From positions 244,427-308,426 of the forward strand of contig NZ_JOIZ01000017.1 of NCBI RefSeq assembly GCF_000721605.1: a stretch of DNA of 64,000 bases. The letters are read 5' to 3'. Positions 26,658 through 35,558 of the stretch are shown here, in pieces. Position numbers and translations under genes: made by a program. The first letter of the stretch is position 1. Each line of letters begins with the position of its first letter. The DNA comes from Streptomyces sp. NRRL S-37. GTDB lineage: Bacteria > Actinomycetota > Actinomycetes > Streptomycetales > Streptomycetaceae. The notes beneath the pieces are model-generated. The model saw only the letters and a program-made list of their open reading frames with translations, was not told the origin of the DNA and did not search any database.

Positions 26658-29600
26658 GTGGCACGGCAAATACTCACGGTCGGCCCGGAACGGTCGGACG
26701 GCTTCCAGACGATCGGTGAGGCACTGGCCCAGGCCCGCACCGGGGCGGTGATCCGGGTCCGTCCCGGCCGCTACGCCGAGAACCTCGTCATCCGGCACCG
26801 GGTGACGATCGTCGGCGAGGGCGAGCCGGGCACCGTGGAGCTCTGCCCGCGGGACGGCACCGCCGTCACCCTCATGGCCGACGCCGTGATGCTCAGCGCC
26901 CTGACCCTGCGGGGCCGCGACAAGGAGGCCGCGGTCGTGGACGTACCGGCCGGCCAGGCCGCCCTCGACGACTGCACCGTGACCGGTTCCGGGTGGACGG
27001 CGCTGCTGGTCCGCGGCAAGGGCTCGCTGGCCGCCCGCGGCTGCCGGATCGGCAACCCCGGCGGCGCCGGCCTCGTCGACTCCTCGGAGTCCGAGAGCAT
27101 CGTCGAGGACTGCGTGTTCGAGAACTTCGGCACCTCCGCGGTGGTCATCGGCGAGAGCGCCGGGCCCCTGGTGCGCGACTGCCGCATCCGGGGCGCGCGG
27201 GCCAACGGCGTCCTGGCGAGCGGCGAGGCCCGCGGCACCGTGGAGGGCTGCGACATCTCCGGCACCGACAAGCCGGCCATCGCCCTGGAGGGCCACAGCT
27301 CGACGCGCGTGCTGCGCTGCGCCGTGCACCACACCTCGGTGGGCCTGCTGGTGACCAGCATGTCCCGCCCGGAGATCGAGGAGACCTCCTTCGAGTCGAT
27401 CGCGCAGAGCGGCATCGTCATCTCCGGCGGGGCCGACCCGGTGCTGCGCGGGTGCGTCACCCGGCGCACCAAGACCAGCGGGCTGCTCGTCCTGGACCGC
27501 TCGCGCGGAACCCTGGAGGGCTGCTCGTTCCACGGCTCCACCGAGGCCGCCGTACGGGTCGTCGAGGGCGGCGCCCCGCTGCTGCGGGACACCGTGGTGA
27601 GCGACTGCGCCGACACCGGCGGGGCGGTGCAGCTCTGGGACGACTCCACCGCCGAGTTCGAGCACCTGGAGGTCCTGGACGCGGCCGGCGTCGGCGTCTC
27701 GGTGCGCTCCGCCGCCAACCCCCTGCTGCGCCGCGCCAGGGTCACCGGCTCCGGCGGCCACGGCGTCGAGTTCACCGACGACGCCCGCGGCCGGCTCGAG
27801 CACTGCGAGATCGAGTCCGCCGGCGGCTGCGCGCTGCACATCGACGACGACTCCGACCCCGAGATCAGCGACACCGTCCTCACCTCCGCCGCCCGCTCGG
27901 GCCTCCTCGTCGGCGAACGCGGCCGGGGCACCCTGCGGGACTGCGAGATCGGCGACAGCGCCGACGCCGGTGTCGGGGTGCGGGACGGCGCGGAGATCAC
28001 CCTGGAGCGGGTCCGGGTGCACGGCTCGAGGGCGCACGGCGTCCAGGTGTCGCGCGGCGGCCGGGCCGCCCTCAACTCCTGTGAGATCACCGGCAGCACG
28101 GGCGACGGCGTACGGATCGACAGCGCCGAACCGGTCGACGTCACCCGGTGCGTCGTACGCGACAACCGCGGTGCGGGACTGCGCCAGAGCCGTGCGAGCG
28201 AGCGGCTCACGGTCGAACTGCTGACCAGCGCGGACAACGGACTCCCGGACAGCTGGGGCGAGTCGGCCGACATCGCCGGCGAGGACGGCGCCCCGGGCGG
28301 CCCCGGCACGAAGGAGGAACCCGAGGGCCCGCTGGCCGAACTGCAGGCGCTCGTCGGCCTGGACAACGTCAAGCACCAGGTGAGCACGCTGGTCAACCTG
28401 AACCAGCTCGCGGAGCGGCGGCGCCGGCTCGGCATGCCGGTCCCCTCGATGAGCCGGCACCTGATCTTCGCGGGGCCGCCCGGCACCGGCAAGACCACCG
28501 TCGCCCGCCTCTACGGCAGCATCCTCGCGGAGCTGGGCGTGCTCAGGAGCGGACACCTGGTCGAGGTCGCCCGCGCCGATCTCGTCGCGCAGGTCATCGG
28601 CGGTACGGCCATCAAGACCACCGAGGCGTTCAACAGCGCGCTGGGCGGCGTGCTGTTCATCGACGAGGCCTACACGCTCACCGTCGAGGGAACGTCCAAC
28701 GACTTCGGCCGCGAGGCCGTCGACACCCTGCTGAAACTGATGGAGGACCACCGCGACGACGTGGTCGTGGTGGCGGCCGGCTACTCCGAGCAGATGGAGT
28801 CGTTCCTGACCGCCAACCCCGGCCTCGCCTCCCGGTTCACCCGCACCATCGAGTTCGGCAACTACGCGGTGGAGGAGCTGGTGACGATCACCGAAAGCCT
28901 CTGCCGGCGCCACCAGTTCGAGCTCGGGCCGCTGACCCGGGAGGCCCTCGCCGTACGCTTCGAGCAGATGACGCGCGACGCGACCTTCGGCAACGGCCGT
29001 GCGGCCCGCGGCGTGTTCGAGGACATGGTGGACCGGCAGGCGTTCCGGCTCGCGGCCATGACCGACCCGGCGGAGAGCGATCTGACGCTGCTGCTGCCGC
29101 AGGACGTCGGCGACGCGGAGGCGGCGGCCGTCGGCGGGACGGCACAGGACGCCGGCGACACCTCCGACGCCTCCGACCCGATGGCCGAACTCACCGCCAT
29201 GGTGGGGCTCGCCGCCGTGAAGCGGGAGGTCGCCGACCTGGTCAGTCTCCTCACCAACGCCCGGCAGCGGATCGCCGCCGGGCTGCCCGCCCCCCGGATC
29301 AGCAACCACCTGGTCTTCAGCGGGCCGCCCGGCACCGGCAAGACCACCGTCGCCCGGCTGTACGCCAGGCTCCTGCACTCGCTGGGGGTACTCCCCCGCG
29401 ATTCCCTGGTGGAGGTCGCGCGGGCGGACCTGGTGGGCCAGTACGTCGGCCACACCGCCCAGCGCACCAAGGACGTCTTCACCAGCGCGCTGGGCGGGGT
29501 GCTCTTCATCGACGAGGCCTACACCCTGACCCCCGAGGGCTCCTCCAACGACTTCGGCCGCGAGGCCGTCGACACCCTGCTGAAGCTGATGGAGGACCAC

Positions 29601-29990
29601 CGCGACGAGATCGTGGTCGTCGTCGCCGGATACACCGAGGAGATGGAGCGCTTCCTCGCCTCCAACCCCGGTCTGACGTCCCGGTTCTCCAAGTTCGTGA
29701 CGTTCGAGGACTACAGCACGGACGAACTGGTCACCATCGTGTCCAAGCATGCCGCCGCCTCCGGGTACGAGTGCGCCGACGCCACCGTCGAGGCGCTGCG
29801 CGCCCATGTGGACGCCATCCCGCGCGACCGGTCCTTCGGCAACGCGCGGCTCGCCCGGCAACTGCTGGAGACGATGATGACGAGCCAGGCCCGCCGGCTG
29901 GGCGGGCTGGCGTCGCCCAGTCTCGCCGACCTCACGACGCTGCTGCCGGAGGACCTGCCGCCGGCCCGGCGGCAGCAGGCCGCGCTGTGA
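26658..29990 (+). CDS. Right-handed beta-helix fused to two EccA/CbxX-type AAA+ ATPase domains (1110 aa)
   Basis: A GTG start at 26658 has AAGGAGG ahead of it. Residues 1 to about 540 are short beta-strand repeats with regularly spaced G/D-C-x-I and V-x-D motifs, the pectate-lyase-like parallel beta-helix pattern. Two AAA+ domains follow, with Walker A at 606-614 and 889-897 (both GPPGTGKTT) and Walker B LGGVLFIDEAYTL in both. These are close to CbxX/CfxQ and to mycobacterial EccA, the cytosolic ESX ATPase. The two AAA domains are very similar to each other and probably arose by duplication. The gene diverges from the mycosin gene and ends at a perfect hairpin. The beta-helix may bind substrate, but this is inference. 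Confidence 0.9.
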   Translation: MARQILTVGPERSDGFQTIGEALAQARTGAVIRVRPGRYAENLVIRHRVTIVGEGEPGTVELCPRDGTAVTLMADAVMLSALTLRGRDKEAAVVDVPAGQAALDDCTVTGSGWTALLVRGKGSLAARGCRIGNPGGAGLVDSSESESIVEDCVFENFGTSAVVIGESAGPLVRDCRIRGARANGVLASGEARGTVEGCDISGTDKPAIALEGHSSTRVLRCAVHHTSVGLLVTSMSRPEIEETSFESIAQSGIVISGGADPVLRGCVTRRTKTSGLLVLDRSRGTLEGCSFHGSTEAAVRVVEGGAPLLRDTVVSDCADTGGAVQLWDDSTAEFEHLEVLDAAGVGVSVRSAANPLLRRARVTGSGGHGVEFTDDARGRLEHCEIESAGGCALHIDDDSDPEISDTVLTSAARSGLLVGERGRGTLRDCEIGDSADAGVGVRDGAEITLERVRVHGSRAHGVQVSRGGRAALNSCEITGSTGDGVRIDSAEPVDVTRCVVRDNRGAGLRQSRASERLTVELLTSADNGLPDSWGESADIAGEDGAPGGPGTKEEPEGPLAELQALVGLDNVKHQVSTLVNLNQLAERRRRLGMPVPSMSRHLIFAGPPGTGKTTVARLYGSILAELGVLRSGHLVEVARADLVAQVIGGTAIKTTEAFNSALGGVLFIDEAYTLTVEGTSNDFGREAVDTLLKLMEDHRDDVVVVAAGYSEQMESFLTANPGLASRFTRTIEFGNYAVEELVTITESLCRRHQFELGPLTREALAVRFEQMTRDATFGNGRAARGVFEDMVDRQAFRLAAMTDPAESDLTLLLPQDVGDAEAAAVGGTAQDAGDTSDASDPMAELTAMVGLAAVKREVADLVSLLTNARQRIAAGLPAPRISNHLVFSGPPGTGKTTVARLYARLLHSLGVLPRDSLVEVARADLVGQYVGHTAQRTKDVFTSALGGVLFIDEAYTLTPEGSSNDFGREAVDTLLKLMEDHRDEIVVVVAGYTEEMERFLASNPGLTSRFSKFVTFEDYSTDELVTIVSKHAAASGYECADATVEALRAHVDAIPRDRSFGNARLARQLLETMMTSQARRLGGLASPSLADLTTLLPEDLPPARRQQAAL

Positions 29991-30006
29991 CGCGCTGAGG
30001 ACGGAC

Positions 30007-30038
30007 GGACGCCCGCCGGCCGGTGCCGGCGGGCGTCC
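30007..30038. terminator. Bidirectional terminator hairpin
   Basis: Two 14-base perfectly complementary arms (30007-30020 and 30025-30038) flank a CGGT loop between the convergent ends of the AAA gene (stop at 29990) and the ChW-like gene (stop at 30057). There is no U-tract, as is common in Streptomyces. Confidence 0.75.
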
Positions 30039-30056
30039 ACCGCGCTGTCGCGCCCC

Positions 30057-31340
30057 TCAGACGTTGAACTTGACGGACTCCAGCCACACCTTCGGGTCCA
30101 GCGACCCGCCGAACCTCCAGCCCTCGGACGACTCGCACATGTAGGCGCCCCAGTCGTGCCCGCCGAGCTTGTGGTGGTGGCAGACGTTGCCGTCCTCGAC
30201 ACCGATGGCGTAACCGCTGAGGTTCGGCGCGTTCGAGGCCGCGCTGCCCAGCGTCAGGTCCGTCCCGTCGGCCGCACCCGACCACGGGGTCGTCCAGCCG
30301 TCCTTCTGGACGAACTCGTTGGCGGACACCCTCTTGACGCCGACCACCGCGATGTTGATGGCCGTGATCGGCAGCCCCTGGCCCGACATGGCCCCGTCGC
30401 ACCTCGGGGTGGTCCAGCCGGCGCCCTTCCTGTACACCCGGTAGCAGATGTGCCGGCCGGGATCCGAGGCGGCCAGCCGCTGGACGGCGTAGGCGGCGGT
30501 GTTCGGCGGGACCACGGGGGCCTCGCGCTTCTCGGTCCGGGCCTCCTCCTTCTTCTTCTCCGTCTTCTTCTTCTCCGCCTTCGGCGACTCGCTGACCGGG
30601 GGCGCCGAACTCACCACCGGCGGCGCCTTCTCGACGACGCGTTTCGGCTCGGCGGACGGCTTCTTCGTCGAGGGCTCCGGGGTGGGCTCCGCCGGGGCGT
30701 AGTCGCCCTTCGGTACTTCCAGGGGCTCCTCCTCCAGCAGCGTGTCGGACCCGGCGGCCACCGCCACGTTCTCCTTCTTCTGCTGCCGCGAGTCGTCCGT
30801 GGCCCAGATCAGCAGCGGCACGGCGAGGAGGACGACGCCCGCGATGCCGGCGGCGGCGAGCAGGGGCTTCTTCGGGTTCCCGGACGGCGGCCCGTCCGCA
30901 CCGGCGGCGGCAGCGGCGGTCGCGCCCGTTCCGTCGGCCCGGGCCGCGGCGACCGCGGCGGTTCCGCCCACCCCGGTGGCCCCGGCGGCCGTGGCGGCCG
31001 TGGCGGCCGGCTCGGCGGCGCTCCCGCTCTCCGCTTCCGGCCGCTCCCGCGAGGCGGACGCGGGGGCCGCCGTGTCCGGTTCCCCGGTCGCGGCGGCCGT
31101 GGTGGCGGGCTGTCCGGAGGTGTCGGGGGTTTCCGGGGCCGGCCGGGCCGTCTCCGCCGCCTCCCCGGTTCCCCCGGTGTCGCCCTCGCCGGGTTCCGGT
31201 GCGGCCGTACGCCGTGCGGCCGGTGCCAGCATCGGGCCGGGGTCGGCCGACGCCGACCCGAGGGAGACGGCCCTGCGGACGGACGAACCGCCCGTGCCGT
31301 CGGGCCCGTCGGGAGCGGGCGGTCTGTTCTGACGTGCCAT
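30057..31340 (-). CDS. One-pass membrane protein with C-terminal ChW-like repeats (427 aa)
   Basis: Residues 1-150 are a Pro/Ala/Gly/Thr-rich cytosolic segment. A membrane helix (LLAAAGIAGVVLLAVPLLIW) follows near 155-175. A charged Pro/Lys/Glu linker then leads to a C-terminal domain of about 140 residues with G-W-T-T-P units and a G-x-G-x-x-I-x-A-I-x-I spacing, resembling clostridial hydrophobic W (ChW) repeats. The start at 31340 has GAGGAGA 5 bases away. The domain would face outside the membrane, where ChW-like modules are thought to bind ligand or wall. It is the last gene of the SorC/SseB/ART operon, 65 bases after the ART gene. Confidence 0.7.
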   Translation of the reverse strand: MARQNRPPAPDGPDGTGGSSVRRAVSLGSASADPGPMLAPAARRTAAPEPGEGDTGGTGEAAETARPAPETPDTSGQPATTAAATGEPDTAAPASASRERPEAESGSAAEPAATAATAAGATGVGGTAAVAAARADGTGATAAAAAGADGPPSGNPKKPLLAAAGIAGVVLLAVPLLIWATDDSRQQKKENVAVAAGSDTLLEEEPLEVPKGDYAPAEPTPEPSTKKPSAEPKRVVEKAPPVVSSAPPVSESPKAEKKKTEKKKEEARTEKREAPVVPPNTAAYAVQRLAASDPGRHICYRVYRKGAGWTTPRCDGAMSGQGLPITAINIAVVGVKRVSANEFVQKDGWTTPWSGAADGTDLTLGSAASNAPNLSGYAIGVEDGNVCHHHKLGGHDWGAYMCESSEGWRFGGSLDPKVWLESVKFNV

Positions 31341-31405
31341 CGTTCTCCTCGATCTGATCGATAGGGACTGTGGGTGACAGGTGGTCGTGCGGCGCGCCCC
31401 GCTCG

Positions 31406-34400
31406 CTATCCGTCCTGGCCCACGGGCCCGGAACAGCGTTCCGGCCACTGCGGGCCGTCACCGGGGCGGAAGCCCTTGGCCAGCGCCTCCTCGAGGTGGG
31501 TGAGGGCCTTGAGGTCCAGCCCGCTCAGCTCCTCCGCCCCGTCCATGTAGGCGGTCGCGTTCCCGGGGAGCTCCCGCAGCAGGACGACGGAGGGGCCCGC
31601 GGGCACGGTCCGTACCCCCAGCACCCGGAAGCCGGTCCCCGGCACGAAGATGATCTCCTCGTACGCCTCGGGGGGCCCGCCCGGCCGGTCGATCAGTTGC
31701 CGTACCTTGCGTCCGGTGACGGACCAGATCGCGTAGCGGACGGGGGCCCCGGAGGGGAGCGCCGAGGCTCCGGTCAGGGCGCTGACCGGGGCGGGGTCGT
31801 GCAGCAGCGTGCCGGCCGCCGGTACGGGGCCGTCGGCGTCCCCGCCGCGCAGGGCCACGCCCCGGTAGGAGGGCAGCCGGCGCAGCGCGGACGCGAGACA
31901 CCCGGCGTAGGGCAGCAGGCGTCCCTCGCCGGTGCGCAGGTCCCGGATCACCTCACGGTGGTGCAGGGGTCCTTCCCCGGCGGTGAGGTAGGCGTGCGCG
32001 GCGACGAGGTCGGTCCGCGCGGCCTCCAGTTCATGACCGCGCAGGGCGGGCATCCGGGTGAGCACCCGCGACACGGCGGCTGCGTGCCCCTCCCAGTCAC
32101 CGGCCGCGGCGTCCCGGAACGCGGCACGCTCGGCGGCCCCGCTGACATGCCCGGGCACGAACGGAAGGGCGACACGGCCCGGCACGAACGCCTCACCACT
32201 CCGGCCTCGCGAACCCGCCGACGCCTCACCGCTCCGGCCTCGCGGACCTCCTGGCGCCTCGGCACTCCGGCCCCGCGGACCCGCCGACGCCTCACCGCTC
32301 CGGCCTCGCGGACCTTCTGACGCCTCGGCGCGTACGGCCCGGTCGCCGGCCGGCCTCGCACCGCCCCGCTCATCGGCGGCGTGCCCCGCCCCACCGACGG
32401 CATCGTCGGCTCCGGGGCGCGCCCCGGCCGAGGAGGCGGACCGGGACCCCACGGTCCCCGAACCCGCCCCGCCGTCCGGTGCCGCGCCGGGCCGGGAAGC
32501 CTCCGGTTCGCTCCCGGCACCGGCCCCGGCCTCCGGCGACACGGCAGTCGCGGTCCTCTCGGCGGGCCGCCCCTCCGGGCGGGGCTCCGAGGACACGGCA
32601 GGCACGGACGCCCCGCGCTCCGCTTCCTCGGGTTCGGCACCCTCCGGCGGGAAACCCGACGGCGCCCCCCCCGCTCCCCCGGCACCGGTGGCCGGACGGC
32701 CGGGCGCGTCCGCGTCCACCCGGACATCCGGGGACGCGGCGGACCCGGCGGCCGAAGAACCAGTCGCTTCGGCGGCCCCACCGTCAGGACCGGCAGTCGG
32801 CCGGACAACGGCCGCACCGGCCCCACCGCTCTGGGGAGCCTCCGGGGACGCACCGGACGCGGCCTCCGGCGCCCCGGGCTCGACGGCAGCCTCACCGTCA
32901 GGGCGGGCAGTCGACCGGGCAGCGGCCGCACCCGCCTCACCGGGCGGCAGCACCCGGCCGGGCTCAGCGGCCGAAGGGCCGCCCTCAGCCGTCCCAGGCT
33001 TACGCGCCGCCCCGGCGCCCGGCCCGGCAGACCGGACGGCAGCGGCCGTATCCGATCCATGGGCCACCCCACCGGACGACAAAGCCCCACCGGACTCGGC
33101 ACCAGCACCCGGCCCCCGGCCCAAAACACCAGGCGCCACAGCACGGCCGGCCCCACCGACCCGCGGGCCGGCACCGGCCCCACCGGGAGCACCCGACCCG
33201 GCAGCGGCCGTACCCGGCCCATGAGCCACCCCACCGGACTCGCCACCAGCGGTCTTGCCGGGCCCACGCCTCACCCCGGCGGCAGTTCCAGCGGCCGGAG
33301 CGGCGGTGGCCGTACCGGGCCCGTGGGCCACGGTCGGCGAAGCCCCACCGGACCCGGCAGCCGACGGGCCGGCGGCGGCCCTGCCCGCGCCGGCCCCGGC
33401 GGACGGCGGCGGTACACGGCCGGATTCCGTGACCGTGGCCGGCCGGCCGCCCGCCGGGGCGGGGCGTGCGGGGCGGCCGGAGGTGACGTAACGGATGTTC
33501 GGTATGCCGTGTTCGGCGGCCAGGCGGCGGAGGGCGCCGTCGCCCGCCAGGAGTCTGCCGCGGACCAGGAGGGTGGTGCGTGCGCGGACGTCGGTGCCGA
33601 GACCACGCACCAGACGGGACAGCGCGGGCAGCAGGGAGTCGTCCAACGGCTGCCCCGGCATGCCCAGTTCGATGGCGCACGCCTCCGGGTCGACGGCCGG
33701 TCCGAGCGGCCCGGGACGGGGCCCGCCCGGTGCCCACAGGGCGAGACCGGCCCGGGTCACCGTCGCCTGCCAGTGGTCCGTCAGCCGTACCGTCCCCCGT
33801 TCGCCGCCGCCGAGGATCCAGTCGGGCGGGTGCAGCCCCACCGGCCTGGGTACGGGGGCCCGCCCCTCGGAGTCGACCGGTCCGCAGACCACGGACGACA
33901 CGAACGGCCGCCAGCTCGGCCTCCCGTCCAGCCCGACCAGTGTGGGCCGGGGAGGAGTTCCGGGCGGTGCGTGGTCGTCGAGCAGCGGCAGGCCGGTGAG
34001 CACCTCCACCTCGGAGCCCAGCCGGTCGGCGACCGACTGCCCGAGCCGCAGCAGGTCGCGCCGGCCGCCGGGCGCGAGCCGTGCGCGGGCGCGCTCCGCC
34101 TCCGGCAGCCCCGCGAGCACGGCGGCGACCTCGTCGGCGCCGACGTCCTCCGCCTGCGGGGCACCGACCACCACCGTCAGCCGCTCGATGTCGACGGGCA
34201 CGGAGAAGCACAGGTCGTCGGGGGCCGGTCCGGGCGCCTCGGCCGGGCGGATCACCACGCCCGCCGGGACACGGTCCACGACACAGCCGCCGGCCGTGCG
34301 CGCGGGCACCCCGTCCAGCGCCTCCTCCCAGGCGGGGGCCGGTGCGCGCCGGCCCGCCTTCCGGGGCTCCGCGCCGGGTGCGAACCGCCACCAGGTCCGG

Positions 34401-34891
34401 CCGTCGCCGTGGACGAAGAGCGTGCCCCCGGGCGTGATCAGGACGGCCCCGTCCGGGGCCGTCACCTCCAGTTCCCAGGCGTCCGCGATCCTGCGGGCGA
34501 CACCGGGCCGGTCCGGCCGGTCGGCACCGGCGCCGGACATCACGAGCCGGACCCGGCCGGTGCCCCGCGCGCGGAGGGAGTCGAGGAGCGCGCCCAGCCG
34601 CGCCCAGTGGTCCGCGTCGGGCGCCCCGCCCCCGGCGGCGGAGCCCACGATCACCGTGACGACGTCCTCCTCCCGCCCGACGGCGCCCGCCACCTCGGCC
34701 ACGACGTCCAGCGGGAACGAGTCGTCCTCGACCGAGCGCACCAGCAGCACGCCGTCGACGTCCTCGACCGGCGGCCCGCCGACGCTTCGGGCCACAGTGC
34801 CGTTCGCACCGCCGGCCGGGTTCGCCGTAACGCCCCTGCCGGATCCTGACCTGCGCCCACGCCCCCGCATCACGGACGACCAGCGGCTCAC
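31406..34891 (-). CDS. Large T7SS-linked protein with C-terminal ADP-ribosyltransferase-like domain (1161 aa)
   Basis: The GTG start overlaps the stop of the SseB-like gene (GTGA), indicating coupled translation. Residues about 35-520 form an alpha/beta region of unknown function with motifs such as VRLVMSGAG and TPGGTLFVHG. Residues 520-920 are a low-complexity Gly/Ala/Pro/Ser/Glu linker with 11-residue repeats (GEASAGPRGRS). The last 200 residues contain Y-R-G-V, a Ser-containing strand (WSVTGRKV) and E-E-I-I-F-V-P-G-T-G-F-R-V-L, the order R-S-E seen in ADP-ribosyltransferases. The E-x-E position reads Y-x-E, so transfer activity could be changed or lost. No signal peptide is seen. It is probably an effector or a regulator of the ESX locus. 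Confidence 0.75.
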   Translation of the reverse strand: MSRWSSVMRGRGRRSGSGRGVTANPAGGANGTVARSVGGPPVEDVDGVLLVRSVEDDSFPLDVVAEVAGAVGREEDVVTVIVGSAAGGGAPDADHWARLGALLDSLRARGTGRVRLVMSGAGADRPDRPGVARRIADAWELEVTAPDGAVLITPGGTLFVHGDGRTWWRFAPGAEPRKAGRRAPAPAWEEALDGVPARTAGGCVVDRVPAGVVIRPAEAPGPAPDDLCFSVPVDIERLTVVVGAPQAEDVGADEVAAVLAGLPEAERARARLAPGGRRDLLRLGQSVADRLGSEVEVLTGLPLLDDHAPPGTPPRPTLVGLDGRPSWRPFVSSVVCGPVDSEGRAPVPRPVGLHPPDWILGGGERGTVRLTDHWQATVTRAGLALWAPGGPRPGPLGPAVDPEACAIELGMPGQPLDDSLLPALSRLVRGLGTDVRARTTLLVRGRLLAGDGALRRLAAEHGIPNIRYVTSGRPARPAPAGGRPATVTESGRVPPPSAGAGAGRAAAGPSAAGSGGASPTVAHGPGTATAAPAAGTAAGVRRGPGKTAGGESGGVAHGPGTAAAGSGAPGGAGAGPRVGGAGRAVAPGVLGRGPGAGAESGGALSSGGVAHGSDTAAAVRSAGPGAGAARKPGTAEGGPSAAEPGRVLPPGEAGAAAARSTARPDGEAAVEPGAPEAASGASPEAPQSGGAGAAVVRPTAGPDGGAAEATGSSAAGSAASPDVRVDADAPGRPATGAGGAGGAPSGFPPEGAEPEEAERGASVPAVSSEPRPEGRPAERTATAVSPEAGAGAGSEPEASRPGAAPDGGAGSGTVGSRSASSAGARPGADDAVGGAGHAADERGGARPAGDRAVRAEASEGPRGRSGEASAGPRGRSAEAPGGPRGRSGEASAGSRGRSGEAFVPGRVALPFVPGHVSGAAERAAFRDAAAGDWEGHAAAVSRVLTRMPALRGHELEAARTDLVAAHAYLTAGEGPLHHREVIRDLRTGEGRLLPYAGCLASALRRLPSYRGVALRGGDADGPVPAAGTLLHDPAPVSALTGASALPSGAPVRYAIWSVTGRKVRQLIDRPGGPPEAYEEIIFVPGTGFRVLGVRTVPAGPSVVLLRELPGNATAYMDGAEELSGLDLKALTHLEEALAKGFRPGDGPQWPERCSGPVGQDG
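32189..32330 (-). repeat. 33-bp in-frame tandem repeats in the ART-like gene
   Basis: Unit starts at 32189, 32222, 32255, 32288 and 32321 are exactly 33 bases apart and encode an 11-residue repeat rich in Gly, Arg, Ser and Ala. The number of copies probably varies between strains. Confidence 0.8.
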
Positions 34892-35550
34892 GCGTCCGTC
34901 TCCCGCACCGGGTGAACGGCCTCGGTCAGCACCCGCGCGGTACGGCCCGCGGGCGCGGCGGCGGCGACGGGCCGCTCCCCCGCGCCGCCCCGGACCGCGT
35001 CGCGTACGGCGTCGAGGTCCAGCAGCATGCCCACCGCGGCCGAGGGGTTCAGATACAGCGCGTGCCCCTCGGGGACACGCGTCACGAGGTCGTCGACGCC
35101 GACGAGTTCGAAGCCGAACCGCCCCGCCGTGTGCAGGAACACCGACGAGGTGAACACCGGCACGACCGGCGTCCCGTCCGGCGCCGTCGCACTCAGCGGA
35201 CCGCCGCCCGGCGCGGTCAGCACGGCCACCTCACGCCCCGCCAGCGCGGCCGGCACCGCCTCGCCGGGCCCGTATCCGGTGGACGCGAGCTGGACGGCGC
35301 GGTCCACCTCGTCCTCCGGTTCGGGCCAGCCGAGCGCGCGCGGGGACGGCCGGTAGTCGGGGTTGTCCTCCCACTCGACGATCTCGCCGTCGAGTCCGGA
35401 GCGCCACCGGCCGGTCATCGCCCACTCCGGGGGCTTCCCCTCCCCGGACCACATCGGGTCGACCACCCCCAGCCAGTGGTCCGGGGCGAGGCGGCCCGCC
35501 TCGCGGATGTCGTCCGGAACGGGCGGAAGCGCCTCGTCCTGCTGGCTCAT
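34888..35550 (-). CDS. SseB-like domain protein (220 aa)
   Basis: The central segment V-P-V-F-T-S-S followed by V-G-V-D-D-L-V and L-Y-L-N-P-S-A matches the SseB N-terminal domain family, common in Streptomyces and often found beside T7SS genes. The N-terminal 100 residues carry a conserved W-x-G-x-V-D-P region of unknown role. An ATG at 35550 with GAGGA 8 bases upstream is chosen over one at 35562, whose ATG overlaps the stop of the regulator gene. It overlaps the following ART gene by 4 bases. It may be a chaperone or immunity partner of that protein, by position only. Confidence 0.7.
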   Translation of the reverse strand: MSQQDEALPPVPDDIREAGRLAPDHWLGVVDPMWSGEGKPPEWAMTGRWRSGLDGEIVEWEDNPDYRPSPRALGWPEPEDEVDRAVQLASTGYGPGEAVPAALAGREVAVLTAPGGGPLSATAPDGTPVVPVFTSSVFLHTAGRFGFELVGVDDLVTRVPEGHALYLNPSAAVGMLLDLDAVRDAVRGGAGERPVAAAAPAGRTARVLTEAVHPVRETDA

Positions 35551-35558
35551 CGCTGTCC

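Noticed and set aside
25959..29861. Minus-strand open frame of about 1300 codons
   Set aside because: It is opposite the beta-helix/AAA gene, whose motifs and ribosome site are convincing.
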